A DNA stretch of 64,000 bases from Emydura subglobosa (lineage: Eukaryota > Chordata > Testudines > Chelidae), in assembly GCA_007922225.1 (NCBI GenBank), contig ML679961.1:65113075-65177074 (forward strand), written 5' to 3'. Of this stretch, positions 12,381 to 24,609 are shown one piece after another. The notes beneath the pieces were generated by a model that made no database searches, had not been told where the DNA came from, and worked only from the letters and a program-made list of their open reading frames with translations. Numbering within the stretch: the stretch's first letter is position 1; every line of letters begins with the position of its first letter. A program made the position numbers and the translations under genes.

Positions 12381-14879
12381 AGCCTTCCACTCAGAAGACC
12401 CTTCCACAAGCCTTGTCCATCTGCTGCACAACAAAGCAATAATCAGGATTTGAAAGGAAAGTACAATTTATCTCATTTTAGTCTGTTCCACTCTGCCCTG
12501 CTAATGCACAGCTCACAAACTCCGCCCCCTCACCCCCATCAAGGAGGAGCTCACATATTCCATTAACTACAGAATTCAAACTTGACACTGCATAATGACA
12601 AGGATTCTAGTTTACATCCCTTCCTGCATTTCATAAAGAACATTTCAAGTACTCAGAAGAAACCTGCTTCTGTGAGTGAAATTTTACAGTTGGACCCTGC
12701 CTGAAGTCCGTTTACACACTGAAGTTATTAATCCCCTTCTGCTATATTTGATATAAGCCCTAGGGCACTTGGGATGGTGATCCAATTACCCAGTTCAGAG
12801 AATTGCCCTTTTCTTTCAAACAAGTTCATAGCTATGAAATTTTGTTCCACCAATGACTTTTTGTTTCATTCAAACAAGGTCACGGAAGAGGCCAATATCT
12901 GCCAAGGCCAACAGGGGTTTCATTTACACTCTTGCTAAATGCAAGCAACATAAGAACCTCTTGAGAGCTTTAACGGGGGTGTGAGACAACAAGCTCGTTA
13001 TTTACCAGCTCCACAACCCACCATTGCCAGATTTTTTGCTATTCTACATTTTTGGTTGCCACGTTGAACATAGTCAAATGCTCCACTGTGTGTCTTGAAG
13101 ACATGGGTGGGATTTATTGACATGCTCATGGCCTCAGGAGAGATGCTCAAGGTTTACCTAATAGCAGGTTCTTTGGGTCTTTGCATCTGAAGTAGTCTGA
13201 CCATGTAACAGTAACAATTTTATACCTCTTTTATATTGAGCTCAACAAGCCAAGTTATTGATGGATTTAAGTGATTGGCTTTATTTTATCATTGTTCTTT
13301 TCCCATTTGCACTGGGCCAGAATCAGGGTTGCAGTGCAGGGGCAGAGGGAGATGATCTCCCTCATGACCACAACTCAAAATCACATCCAAGAAGAGTGAA
13401 GTACAGTGCACCTATTGAATCAGGAGGCTACGTCCACCCTGTCTAAAAGGCAAAGTGATGTCTGGTATGTTTGGAGAGTGTTTGCTGCATGCAGTAACAC
13501 AACAGTATTTGAGCACATTTGAGAGAGGAATTCACAGACATTACAGTGACACTAGATAACTCTTCACAATCCAGTTACCAAAGCACTCAGATTTCGCAGT
13601 CCCAGATAGTTGAAATTGTAAGTGTTGAGTAGAGAATGTGAATTGGCATACAGAGCAATTTCATTTTAAAAATATTACCAAAAAACATCAATATGGACCC
13701 TTTAACTATTGCTGACTACCCCCACCCATTCAACACACACCTATGCTCCACCATGGCCCTCTCCCCTGCTAGTCACCCACCTATGGCACCTTGTCTTATG
13801 GATGATTACTACTTAACATAACTTTTTACTAAGTGGCAGGAGGCTGGCATTTCCCAAGAACTGTCTCTTTCTCTCCTCCTTCACCGAAGTCTAAAATTAT
13901 CTTCCTTCCAGCATTCCCTGTCCTCCAAGCACCAAAATGATGTGGAATCCTGGAGCACCTGTCAGCAGATGCAAGTGCAATGCACAGGCAAGCTAAGTGA
14001 GCTGCATATTTCCAGGAGAATAATTTAACACCCCCTTGACCTTTCCTGTGCAAGCTTCAAGAGGGAGGTACAATCCCACGTGGATCACTCCATTAGTGGG
14101 TGGGGCTTTTCACTGACCCCGATGCAGGCCTGTGCACAATGGCAACAAATGAGCCCAAGCTAAAGCATTGCAATGCTTGGTGTTGTTAAGGTGACAGCGC
14201 AGTTTCCGCCTCACATTAGGTCTTGTACAGAGTATAATGATAGTGGCTCTTTCCCTAACTTGGCTTCAAATTACCAGTGAGACTCTCAATTAGACAGAGC
14301 CATGGGCTGTGAAATGCTTATCACATGGTAACACTCTATATTTACCTTACATTTTTACAACAGGCAAAAGAAAATGTAGTAAATTTTACAAATCCAAACA
14401 TGCAGTAAGGAGCGACTGGTACCAAAGCGATATGTATCAACTCTTGCTTAACCATTTCACCAGGCTCTTTAATGGCCTTTTCAGGCTGTGGCATGTAAGT
14501 ATGGAATACAGGATCGGAATACACGACTAGAACAAGCTGTGCATCTCAAGGTCAGTACTTCCTGCCTCAGATGCTGGAATGGAGCATGAGGCTGAGTGAT
14601 CTCAGCTACCTGAGAAGAACAATAGCCAACCAGAAAAGTGATCCTTGATAGGTAGGTTTTCTCATTGTTGCTGAAATTGATTTAGAAAAAAAGTTCAAGC
14701 TTGAACATTCACTGTATATTACAGGCATCAGTTTAACATGATGACAGCCACACAGAACATTCCTCTGTGTCCACACAACAAAGCCATTTACTAAGACATA
14801 TATTCACTGAGACCAAAGAGGTCCGCATAAAGTTAATGAAGACAGAGTCACTGTGGGATTCACATATGCGAACACTAGT
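12381..14879. other. unassigned non-coding DNA
   Basis: About 2.5 kb without recognised exons, RNA genes or repeats. No frame exceeds 75 codons. Confidence 0.5.
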
Positions 14880-15380
14880 ATTACTCAGCTTCAAAGGGAA
14901 TGAGTTAGAGGTAATTTAGATGAGGTATTTAAGATTATGAAGAGAATAATTCCATAAACATAACAAGTCACTTGGTGAAATTAATGGAAGATTTACACTG
15001 AAAACAAATAAAAGGGTGTAAATTCAGTGTGCTGTCAACTATTAGAACTCCCTGTAACAGGAGGCTATCAAGTTAAATGCTGGCTTTTAAAGGATGGGTG
15101 GAAAATTTCATGACCTATAGCAACATATATAGTCACAGTGTATCATAAGATAGGAGGAAACAATTTTCACAGTATAAATTCTGGAGAGGCCAGGTAGGAA
15201 TTCCGACCAAACCAGAGGAAAGCACTGCACAGTGGTGTGATGCTTTATGGAGTGAGATTTTGAAAGCAAGGTGGGGAGGATTATGGTTTCTTCCCCTGAA
15301 GCATCAGGCATCAGCCACTGCTGAAGGCAGGATACCAGATTTGATGGACCACTGATCCAAACCGATATAACAACTTATAT
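14880..15380 (+). mobile_element. CR1 LINE 3' end, second subfamily
   Basis: The copy covers the CR1 ORF2 end and 3' UTR. Diagnostic parts are AACTCCCTGTAACAGGAGGC, GGATGGGTGGAAAATTTCAT, and the terminal GCCACTGCTGAAGGCAGGAT followed by GGACCACTGATCCAAACC. These differ from the CR1 tails at 2300 and 32098 and match another turtle CR1 subfamily. No open frame remains. Confidence 0.75.
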
Positions 15381-15549
15381 CTTAATATTTCATAATGGTT
15401 TTATTCCTCTTATGCTGAGAATTGATTCGATTTGTAATAAACAACCCTTTCTAGAGAGTCATTAGTCTATAGTTTTTCATCATAAGCAAGTTAAATTCTT
15501 TACCCAACCCTAACACACACAAAAGTCCATTCACCCAGAGCAGAGAACT

Positions 15550-15577
15550 TAATAAATAAATAAATAAATAAATAAAA
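15550..15577. repeat. (TAAA)n microsatellite
   Basis: Seven uninterrupted TAAA units. Confidence 0.95.
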
Positions 15578-16230
15578 GTGCCTCTGCTGGCAAATTATGT
15601 TACCTGCAAGTCTGTTGCCCTGCCGGGTTAGTGACTAATGAGCACATGGGTCTGCCTTGAGAGTTTAATGTCACATCGGGAGTCCTTAGGTCCCAAGCTT
15701 TGCCCTTTCAACTAATTTACAGCTCTCTCATCTTCAGAAAGATGTTTCTGCAGGGCTCTGAAATCCGGCTTCTCCAGAACCATCTGGGGAGAGTAGCAGG
15801 GGGGTGAGTGGAGGCTGGCAGAGCAGAAGGATGGCTGGACAGAAGGTGACAGGGCGGATTATGGCAGGATAGGGAAGCAATGCAGTACCTGTACAAGGAG
15901 ATGATGGGATAGAGGATAGCTGTGTGAAGAAGAGATGAGAAGGTAAGCAAATTGAAGTAACAAATAAAGATGACATGAAGAGATGTCAGAGGGAAGTAAG
16001 AATACCTTTGTTTCCAAGTGATCCTAAGACTGATTCAGTGTCGCTTTAGCGCCCAAGTTAGCAAGCACAGAAAGACAGATGTGCACTGAGTGTGGAATCC
16101 CAATTTCTTTTAGAACAATCTTTTCTGCCACAGTCAAAGGCCTCAACAATTTGGCTCTCAGGCTCTAAAGGGCAGGTACAGAATTTTAATTCCACTACAT
16201 CCTCAGATTGGGTAGACACCACCATTTTTA
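15578..16230. other. unassigned non-coding DNA
   Basis: No gene recognised. Frames at 15717-15976 on the minus strand overlap in two phases and are low-complexity chance frames. Confidence 0.5.
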
Positions 16231-17410
16231 CTAAGGGCATCTCTTCACTAAAAACTTACAGCCACCACAGTAATCACTACAGCGATTCATGTCCACACAT
16301 CCCTTCTTCTGTTAGTGGTGCATATCCTCACCAGGAGCGCTTCCACCAACTTAAGAGGGGAAGTGTGCGGAGCTGAGAGCCCGGGCTCGGAGCTGCGCTG
16401 TCCCAAGGCTCTCCGCTCCCCACCGAGAGCCCAGGTGCTGCTCCAAAGTTCTCGGCTCCCTGCTCTCTGCCAGGAGCACGGTTGTCCCACCCCTCCTCGG
16501 CTCTTGGCTTCTTGCTTAGTGGCTGCCACGTTCCCAGTGGGGATCCAAAAGCCTGGGGAGGGACAGCCATGCTCCCAGCGAGGGGTAGGGAGCTAGGAGC
16601 CTCGGGTCAGTGGGAAGCTAAGGGCAGCTCCTGGCAGGAAGAAGGGAGCCTTGGTGCAGCTGGGCTCCCAGCAGGGAACAGGGAATGGGGAGCTGGAAGC
16701 CTGGGGGGCAGCCCAGCTGGGAACCGGGAACCTGGGCAACAGCCAGGCTGAGAGTGGGGAGCCGGGAGGGTGCAGGCCGGCTCTGAGCGGGGAGCCAAAA
16801 CCCCAGGGATAATCCGGCTCCGAGCAGGCAGCCCAGCAGGTGCAGCCTGGCTCTGAGCAGGCAGCACAGCAGGTGCAGCCCGGCTCTGAGCGGGGAGCCC
16901 AGCAGGTATAGCGTGGCAGGGAGCAGGGAGCCCAGGGAAACCGGGTTCTAGCTGGACGCCCCCACTCACCTGGCTTTCTAGCAGGGAGCTGTGAAATTGA
17001 CAAGAATGACAGCCAACAGCCAATGTAAGTATAGACACAACTGCGCCCTAACTACACCAACATAAGCCCTACATCCAAAATCGTCCCCAGGGTATGGTGA
17101 ATTGGGGCGACCACCCCGGGTCCCGTGCTTTGGGGGACCCCATGCTTTGTGCCAGGAGCTGGCAGGGAGCAGGGACCAGGAGAGAAGCAGATGGCTGTAG
17201 CCTGCCTCCCACCTGCATGCCAAGACAATTTGCCCCAGGCCCCACACCTCCTGGGATCGGCCCTGCCTACACCTCTTGTGGAGGTAGAGTTATTATGTCG
17301 GTGTAGTATTGCACATCAGTGGGAGCAAGGTTGTAGTGTGTATGTACACTGACACCATTAGATTGATGTAAGCTGCCTTACATCGACCTAACACTGTAGT
17401 GTAGACTCAG
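16231..17410. mobile_element. MITE with internal GC-rich minisatellite
   Basis: The left end (AAGGGCATCTCTTCACTA) and the reverse complement of the right end (AAGGCTTGGCTGAGTCTACA, read from 17408 downward) share the AAGG..TCTxCACTA layout of CTACACT-type MITEs. The right arm holds a perfect hairpin: GATGTAAG at 17365-17372 and CTTACATC at 17377-17384 with a 4-nt loop. Most of the interior is a GC-rich minisatellite. Long frames of up to 143 codons on both strands come only from the repeats. Confidence 0.6.
16560..16970. repeat. GC-rich minisatellite, about 33-bp period
   Basis: Units starting GGCTCTGAGC or GGCTCCGAGC occur at 16779, 16816, 16849 and 16882 (spacing 37, 33, 33). More degenerate units rich in GGGAGC and CAGCAGGTGCAGCC extend on both sides. 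Because the array is open in several frames on both strands, it produces Pro/Ala/Gly-rich pseudo-proteins that should not be taken as genes. Confidence 0.8.
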
Positions 17411-18717
17411 CCAAGCCTTATTCTTTGACTACTGAGTCCTAGCTGCCTACCTGGGTTTTCAGGCAACTGTTGTGATAGTGAACTCGCCAAATCGCCATCA
17501 TCCTGACATGCTCATTTAGCAGACTCTTCCAAGCAGTGCACAGTGAGAAGTCTGTGCTTGGCGGAGGGGAGCTAAGGATAGTTGCCCCTCCCCTTCATGC
17601 TCTCTCAATGCAGCCTTTCTAACGACATCTACCAGATGGACTCTGGATTCTAATAGCTGTGTGAAAACGAGAAGGGACATTTCCTGATGTGCTCAAGTTG
17701 AATAGAAAACCTACTTCAGGCTGGAACATGCCAAACGTCAGCCATTTAAAAAAAAAAAACAAAAACCCAAACCTAGATGCTTTTTATCAATTGAAGCTGC
17801 GGAGTGTTTCATGCTGGAACTATGTGCTAAAGGATTAAAAAAAAACCTGAACAAAACACACACACAACAGGCCTCACTGCACTAGTGAAGGGGTTTATTT
17901 TAGATGAAAGGAGGCCTCACATCGCCCCTTGTGAAAGATCATTGTCCCCCTTTCTGCTACAGTGTTCTGTGAAGCTGTGGGAAACAAATGACCCCCGAGC
18001 CACAGCACTGTGTGTAACTGCAAAAGAAAAGAGAGGGGGAGGGGAGACAGTTCTGCAGGAGGGCCTAAGTCCTTGCTGTCCTGCCCTCCAACAATATCCC
18101 TACTGGCCATTCCTATCACAGCAGGCATTTGTCTCACACGCTCCAGAATCTTCAAGTGCAGCCTAATCAGCAACAGGATCAGAGTCACAGCTCCTGCAAA
18201 AGTGAAGTGTCCTTCTCTGCTCTTCCCAAGACTTTCTTTCTACTACCTAATAGCTCTTCTACCTGGCCAAACTTGCTGCCTGCTCAGATTTAACCACTGA
18301 AGAAGTGCTCCAGTCACTGCCATTTTAAATTTTTATTTAAACATGTTATTGGTCAGAAAAACAATCTCCTGTTTCACTAGCAAGGAGTGTGAGAGAGGTG
18401 AGAAGAGTGCATAAGCAAGTGAGCTGTGTTAGATGTGAATGAAAAAAGGAAAAGTAATTAAGTGACTAATCCAGAGCTCATCAGAGTCAAAAGGCTTGGG
18501 ATCAGACCCTAAGTGAGGAGTCTGGCAAAAGTGAGTGAAGAGGAAGTAACATGAAGGCCCGGAGTTAGCTCCTTGCATCTTTTTGGATCGCTTTGCGCAC
18601 ACACTCCTTGCTTGCTCTTATCTCGTCGTCTCATTCCTCATTTCTTTGATTGCTCTCTCCTCATACCCTCCCCTACCTCATTTGCCCCTCACATCCCTCT
18701 GACCAGAGGACTGACCT
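17411..18717. other. unassigned non-coding DNA
   Basis: Contains a 12-A tract at 17748-17759 followed by CAAAAACCC. Overlapping frames of about 95 codons at 17885-18300 on both strands have no domain. Nothing else recognised. Confidence 0.5.
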
Positions 18718-18868
18718 TTCTCAAACAGTAGTGCGTCAAAGCACACCAAGGAACTTCTAGTGGGCAGTAGCAGGGTCCATATGGCCACAGAGTGCGAGAC
18801 AGGCTGGCGTGCTATAAATGCACATCCCAGCCTGCTGCACACTAAGCCTCCATATAGACAAGCCCTGA
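18718..18868 (+). mobile_element. MITE family 2, 5'-truncated copy
   Basis: Matches the right half of the element at 24610-24893. Shared features are TCAAAGCACA, a GCAGGGTCCA-like block, a CACATCCCAGC / CACACCCCAGC block, and the end ATAGACAAGCCC / GTAGACAAACCC. It abuts a LINE fragment at 18868. Confidence 0.6.
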
Positions 18869-19205
18869 TAAATGTTCATCTCAGTGCTCTGCTGCTTGTA
18901 CTGGCTCCCCACAGAATACAGAGTTCAGTTTAAGGTCTCTGCCCTGATATTCAAAGCCCTCAACGGACTGGACATTGCTAACCAAGTGATCGCCTCTCCC
19001 TCCATGCCCTCTGCACCCAAACAGCTGCTACATTCCACCAGAACCATTAAACTGTTGACTAACAGGGGAGGCTCCGGAGTTCATCAGGAGGCAGACAGTT
19101 CACAGACTCTGGAACTCACTCCAGAAACAGATAAAGAATGGCACAAACTAACTGTTTTCAGAGCCAAAGGCAAAACTCATTTCTTCAGCTTAGATTTCCA
19201 TTAAT
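18869..19205 (+). pseudogene. non-LTR retrotransposon ORF2 C-terminal remnant
   Basis: A frame from 18872 to 19204 encodes a LINE-type C-terminal region: a YWLPTEYRVQFK motif (the LxWLPxxxRxxFK pattern after the RT thumb), then ALIFKALNGL, and later an LELTPE..FRAKGKTHFF segment matching the WNSLPxxIR..FKxxLKTxLF ending. The 110 codons are still open but start without the RT catalytic domain, so this is a truncated dead copy. L2 or Rex1-like membership is probable; the exact clade is uncertain. Confidence 0.6.
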
Positions 19206-21839
19206 TTCTTCACAGTCACCAACACAACACTCACAAACTGAGACAAGCTATATCTCTTACAGGCTGGGAAAGGAGAGAAAGATTGCTATTTCTAACTTTC
19301 AATATTTAGGAAGCGCTCAGACACTCTGGTGCTGGGGGGCATATGTATCTTGGGACAGGAGACTTTTTAAAGACAACTGAAGGGTTAAAAATAATATATT
19401 AAAAAAAATATTTAGCTGTGTTAGTAATAACTAAATTATTCAAATTGCATTTTCAAAATTGAATGTAATTTTAATGATGGATGGTCTTTGATTACTTTTT
19501 ACACTTGACTCAATTTGGAATCCATTTCCCTTTCCAGCACAACACTATAGGGCCCACAAACACGTTCAGGAAATGTTTAAATCTAAACAAAAATGGTTTT
19601 CAATTATTTTATTTTTAAATCCAGGAAAACATTCTTAAGAATAGGTTCTTTAACCCTTTTTTATTGAATGCACACAAAATCTACATTTGGAGTCAAAACT
19701 AAAGCATCTCCCTTCCAAATGGCAATGAATTAAAAATATTCCACTTCTATAACACCTGCCATTAGTGGATTTAAAAGCTTGTTTTATTTATTAATAGATC
19801 GATTTTTGTAACAGAAATCTTATCAAACTTTTTTCACAACTTGAATAGAGATAATTCACACACAATTATAAATTGGCCTACAGAAGTCCCTAATGCTGTA
19901 TTGACCAGACCTATTACCAGCCACTTTCTTAAACTTAGTGGTACTGATCACATACTGTGGTTGATGTTTTTCTATTCTTTGTTTTCCTTTTCTGTCTCAT
20001 CAATTGATAGTGTCAGTTAAAGTCTTTCACTTTTTCTTACATTTAGATGCATAACCTGTTTAATAGCTGTCCTATCAAAACTCTCCACAATATTAAGCTT
20101 TTCTCCTTTTTCATCTTATCTATTTTCCTTATTTTAATATCTTAATTTTGAGTTTAATTTTGATGATTGTTGAAAAGGTTTCTCCCTTCCTTCGTATTAA
20201 AAAAAGTTCTCAAACTCTCAGCTCTGAGAGCAGGATATGGTGCCTTCTTCCAGCAAACTCCAAAAAGTCCCACCAGACTTCTAAGTAGTTATCTTTTTTC
20301 CTTCTTCCTTGTAGAATCCTGATTTGATGAGTTAGTGGTTTGCAATATCTCTGTGAGATATGCACTATCATCTCCATTGCATAGACTTAGGAAATTGAGA
20401 ACAGAAAGGTTTGGGCTAGATCCTGCCCAGCACTTATGTGACCAGGGAATGTGGAGTGAGGAGTAAGAAGCCTCCCCCACTGTACGACCATGTAAGGGCT
20501 GTACAGAACTTAAGCCACTATACTACGGGGATTGCAGGGCTGTTACCAAGATACTCCCCTTGGGGTACACAGTGCCCCAAAAGGGGCGAGCGGAGTTGGG
20601 GAGAGTAGGCAGAGGCATAGCTCCCTTTATCCTCCACAATCCAGCAGAGAGAATACACAGCACTCCTTGAAAGGCTGTAGCAGTTTGTGGTCCCCACAGT
20701 GCATCACGGAGCTCTAGAAGGGCTCCAATATTCTCCTGAGACAGCGCAGCTCTGCACTGCTCCCTTGGAGTATTGTGCCAGTTTCCCAAACAGGTTCAAA
20801 CTTACACAAGGTCCCTCGGAAAGTCTGTGGTAAAGCCAGATACAGAAACCAGATCTGTTGTAATTTCAGAATGTTACTGAAAGTGTGTGTGCATATGCAG
20901 GTATTTATGTATATCAAGTTTACATGCAGTGTTGGAAATCCAAACAGCAGCGCTGGAAACTGCAAAGAGTACTAAGTTAGTGTCTGAGACTGAGGAAGTG
21001 AAACTGATCACAATATTTGGCATTTATACAGTGCTCTTCATCTTCTCTGCTCTTTGCAAACTATAATTAAACAATCCAGTTTCACTCTCCATTCAGAGTG
21101 AAATGAAAAAACAAACAACACATAGGCAGAGATAAACAAGATGTTTCAAAATCTTCCAGTCTTAATAATCTCAGATATCATTAGGACCACGTAAAGAAAT
21201 TGTTCTAACATTTTATTTTATCTCACCAGAGGTTATTTACATAAGAAACAATGTTTGGAAAAGAAAGAGAATCAAAATGATTGCGCAACCTATAAAACAA
21301 TGTTTGTTGATGAAAAAGAGGAATAGCTCATGTGGGAGAGGAAACTCAGAATTTCAAAAATATCTAACTGCAAATAGCATTTTATATTAAATAAATGGCT
21401 AGACTAAACACAGTCTTCAAAAGACAATGGGTCAGAACCCCTGATGCAGTACAGTCACTTTGAGAACTGCTGACCATACAACTAGACTAATCTGACCTGG
21501 AAACTGGCCTTGGAAGGATTACCCCAGGAGAAGGGTGATACTTGGGTGGCACAGAGCCAATGTAGAGGCCCCAATACATTCTCCCTCTCTGTTGCTGGTA
21601 TAGCAGTGAATTGGGGTGTTGATGTGGAAAGTGGGCATGGCTAAGCAGCCCCTGTGGTATGCTTATCCTTGGTCACATTTTCAGACCTCTCTAGCAGTTA
21701 CTGCCTGAAATAAGTTAGGACCTCTCAGTTCTCATTCTCAAAGGAAACCTACACAATACCTTTAAAAGAAGAGCCTGGGAACTGACATTCATAACTCTGC
21801 TAGACACTAAAAACCATGACTTAACCTTGACACTGGCTT
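19206..21839. other. unassigned non-coding DNA
   Basis: Very AT-rich from 19380 to 20220. Around 21010-21090 a CATTTATACAGTGCTCTTCA-like stretch may be the end of a minus-strand MIR, but only one block is visible. No exon recognised. Confidence 0.5.
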
Positions 21840-22085
21840 TATGGCTCATTACAACAATTTGGAACACACCCTACTGCCTGCCAACCCTTAATTGCCCACT
21901 TCATTTTAAGATGTCTCCTGCAGCATGTGTGAACCCCTTATGCTTAATAATCAGTTCCAACTTGTATTTACGTTAGACACACTGTTTACCTTCCCCAAAC
22001 CTGAAGAAGAGCTCTGTGAAGCTTCCACCAACAGAAGCTGGTCCAATAAAAGACATTACCACCTATCTTGTCCCTCTGAAATAAG
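21840..22085 (+). mobile_element. probable Penelope-like 3' end with broken hammerhead-like core
   Basis: Matches a dispersed sauropsid repeat I recognise by ACCTGAAGAAGAGCTCTGTG followed by ACAGAAGCTGGTCCAATAAA and GACATTACCACCTATCTTGT. CTGAAGA at 22001-22007 fits the CUGANGA box of a type I hammerhead ribozyme, and GAGCT (22009-22013) can pair with AGCTT (22020-22024) as stem II. The following GAAA box is missing, replaced by CCACC. Hammerheads are known from Penelope-like elements. Assignment to that class is from memory of the repeat, so moderate. Confidence 0.45.
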
Positions 22086-23229
22086 TTAGAGTAGACCCTG
22101 AACTGTACAAAGCAGCCCAATGATCAGGGGATGGTGACAGTGATCTTTACTCCATTGTCATACTCACCCTCACACACGACCTGCACTCTGCATTTGAGCT
22201 GAACCCTACACTCTAGCCCAAAGGCTTTCTAAAGGGAAATACTTTCCAGACAATTAACTATTTCTTTAAAAAATCCCATAACTCTCTGCACAGCAGCAGA
22301 AGCCCCAATCTGACTCCCATCTTTGTGTGGTTTCAGAAAGCAGCTGTTTGTGTTTACAACCTCTGGCAAAAGTTTCTGCTTTGGAATCACACAAGAACTG
22401 CTTGAGTGCCTTTGTCCAGAGCTATGGAAATGAAATCACTCTGAAAAAACAGACTTTTTACAGAAGGATTAGGGGATTCCTGGTTGACAGAAGGGATTAG
22501 AGAGGTGTGTTTTCTGAGAAGCCAGGTTTACAGTCTCTGTACTTTTCTCTACCACATGCCAGCGTACCCACTCAGCAGCCAGCTTACAACCCTCTAAAAG
22601 GTATGGGTCAGTTTTCTTTCTTCTATCTTTGTTTCTGCAGGGTACGAGAAAGAACAGAGTAAAACATCAATTCATGCTCACTATAAAATGTACAGACCAG
22701 CTATTCAGGAAAGCATGAGATTTTCTTGCTGCTATAGGGCGCCTCATCTGTCAATTTAGGGGTATTTTCCAGTGTGAATGCTAATGTGACAACACAGCAG
22801 TTAGAGACCAAACAGGCTGTGAGAACTTCTCCAATGAAATGCTGCCAATGCACTTCAATTAAACCTTGCAACAGCTCTAGTATTATCCCACTGTTACCTT
22901 ATTCAGAGCGGGCACTGACAATCACAACAAGGTGGATAGACTTTTATTATATAGGCAAATGTCTATGAATGGCTAAGATGAGGCCTGCTGTAACACACAC
23001 TTCATGATATACCAGTTTAACTGCTGGTTTTCCAATGGTGGATTCATCTGAGACAAACACCAAGACAGTGACTCTGCAGAAAAGGATCCCACCTTTTCCT
23101 AGTTCTTACAGAAATACAAGACAATGTATTTTAAGTTGAAAGCAGTCCAAGAATCTACGAGAGCCACAGCTGAGAAGTACCTAGACCAGGAGCCCTCATT
23201 CAATAATGCTGTGTGCTCTTGCACCCTAT
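22086..23229. other. unassigned non-coding DNA
   Basis: No gene, RNA gene or known repeat recognised. Confidence 0.5.
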
Positions 23230-24600
23230 TTTGGACCAAATGATGAAGAATGTAGAATAACTTTCACATGGCTGCCCTGTTTCAAAGGCTCTTGAGAAAA
23301 ATCATATCCTCCCTGAGAATGCTGCTGTTTATGTCTCCAACGCTCTCCATAAGAGCTAGAAGGAGATTGGCTGTATTTGCAGTACTGTGCCTCAAAACCC
23401 TGAGCTGTTACTCTGGGATTCGCTAGGGTGAAGGGTTTTACGAGACTGTTCTGCAACATCTGGCATCATAAACTACAAGGCCTTCATGGTCAAAAGCCAG
23501 GTAAAGCTATGGAAGGAGGCCTCCTCCAGGGTGCAGTCTCTTCTACAAAAGAAATACCAGGAGCTAAAAGAGCTAGTCCACAAGGACTTAAAGATGGCCA
23601 AAAAGATGTCCTTTAAGGTGGGTGAGATGGTGGCAAGGCCCCTCCTCAGGGGTCAGTGACCAAAGATCCACTTTGCTGCAGGCATGTGGGTTCTACCAAG
23701 AGATCCAGAGAAAACTCAAGGACCTATCTTACACCACAAAGAAGTTGTTTGGGAAGTAGGTGGAGGCCTTGATACAGAAGGCAAAATCCACACTAGGCCC
23801 TGGTCTACACTTACCTGGAGATTCGGCAGCAGTCGACGGGAGTTGCGCAAACTATGCAGAGTAGCTTGTGTAACTCACGTCGACTGCTCTGCTTCCCTTC
23901 TGTGCACTGTCTACAGTGTGCTGTGCCGACGGGAACAGCGTTCCCATCGACACAGCGCTACATTACTTGAGGGGGTGGTTTACCAGCGTCAACTTCCTGA
24001 ACGATTGAGCGGGTCTACATTGACCACTCAATCAATCCAGAAAGATCGATCTGGCGGCGGCAAATTTGCCACCATCAGTACAGACATGGCCTAGGAGTGT
24101 ATGCACTCCCTATTTGGATGATTGTCAGATTGAGGAATTCCCCCTGAAATGTGTCAAAAAATAAACAGTGTCACGACGAGGGTGCTGGAATCATTAAGTT
24201 TCATGATAAACTACTGAAAGTCCCAGCTTGTCCCCACTAGAGTACATAGCAGCCCTGCTATATACACATGGCTTAACTAAAAGATGTCCTGCCCTAGAGG
24301 AGATTCCAGGATCTCACTAGTCTGATGAAAAGAACATGCACAAGGCAGCAGGTGACAGTTTGGGTGACATCATGAATGTTTGTCTTATGGTTACAACTGC
24401 ATTAATAGTACTCCATGACATGTCTCCACTCTAATTCACTGGACCCTAAGATTGCAGTGGAAGTGAAGATCACAGACAATGGATGACTTCCAAATCTGGC
24501 TCACTTAATGGCAGTTCAGAGGCAATTAGGAATGGATTTCCATGCACTCCACATCCAAGCTGTAGTGACCACAAATGGTTCCACATGGAGGGACTCCACA
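23230..24600 (+). pseudogene. DIRS-like retrotransposon relic (gag and RT pieces)
   Basis: Upstream of an inserted MITE, plus-strand translation gives pieces resembling the DIRS gag-like protein of turtles and crocodilians, including a YQELKELVHKDLKMAKK stretch near 23550 and an EIQRKLKDLSYTTKKLFGK segment near 23703-23756. Downstream of the MITE, 24098-24165 encodes PYLDDCQIEEF, which fits the YxDD catalytic motif of reverse transcriptase in its DIRS form. A stop follows within about 15 codons. Further in-frame pieces run to about 24600. The copy is fragmented, with deletions between gag and RT, and non-functional. Confidence 0.5.
23794..24097 (+). mobile_element. hairpin-array MITE, family 1, copy 2
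   Basis: The best-preserved copy. Ends are CTAGGCCCTGGTCTACAC and, reverse-complemented, CTAGGCCATGTCTGTAC. Three internal inverted repeats are visible: AGCAGTCGACGGGAGTT at 23828-23844 with its partner ending at 23888; GCTGTGCCGACGGGAAC with GTTCCCATCGACACAGC near 23922-23958; and ATTGAGCGGGTC with GACCACTCAAT near 24005-24031. No coding sequence. It splits a DIRS-like relic. Confidence 0.85.
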
Positions 24601-24609
24601 CTGAACGTA

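Noticed and set aside
16315..17038. Pro/Ala/Ser/Cys-rich frames up to 143 codons
   Set aside because: Products of the 33-bp minisatellite, open in overlapping frames on both strands.
22001..22030. Functional hammerhead ribozyme
   Set aside because: The conserved GAAA after stem II is absent, so the core cannot be active as written.
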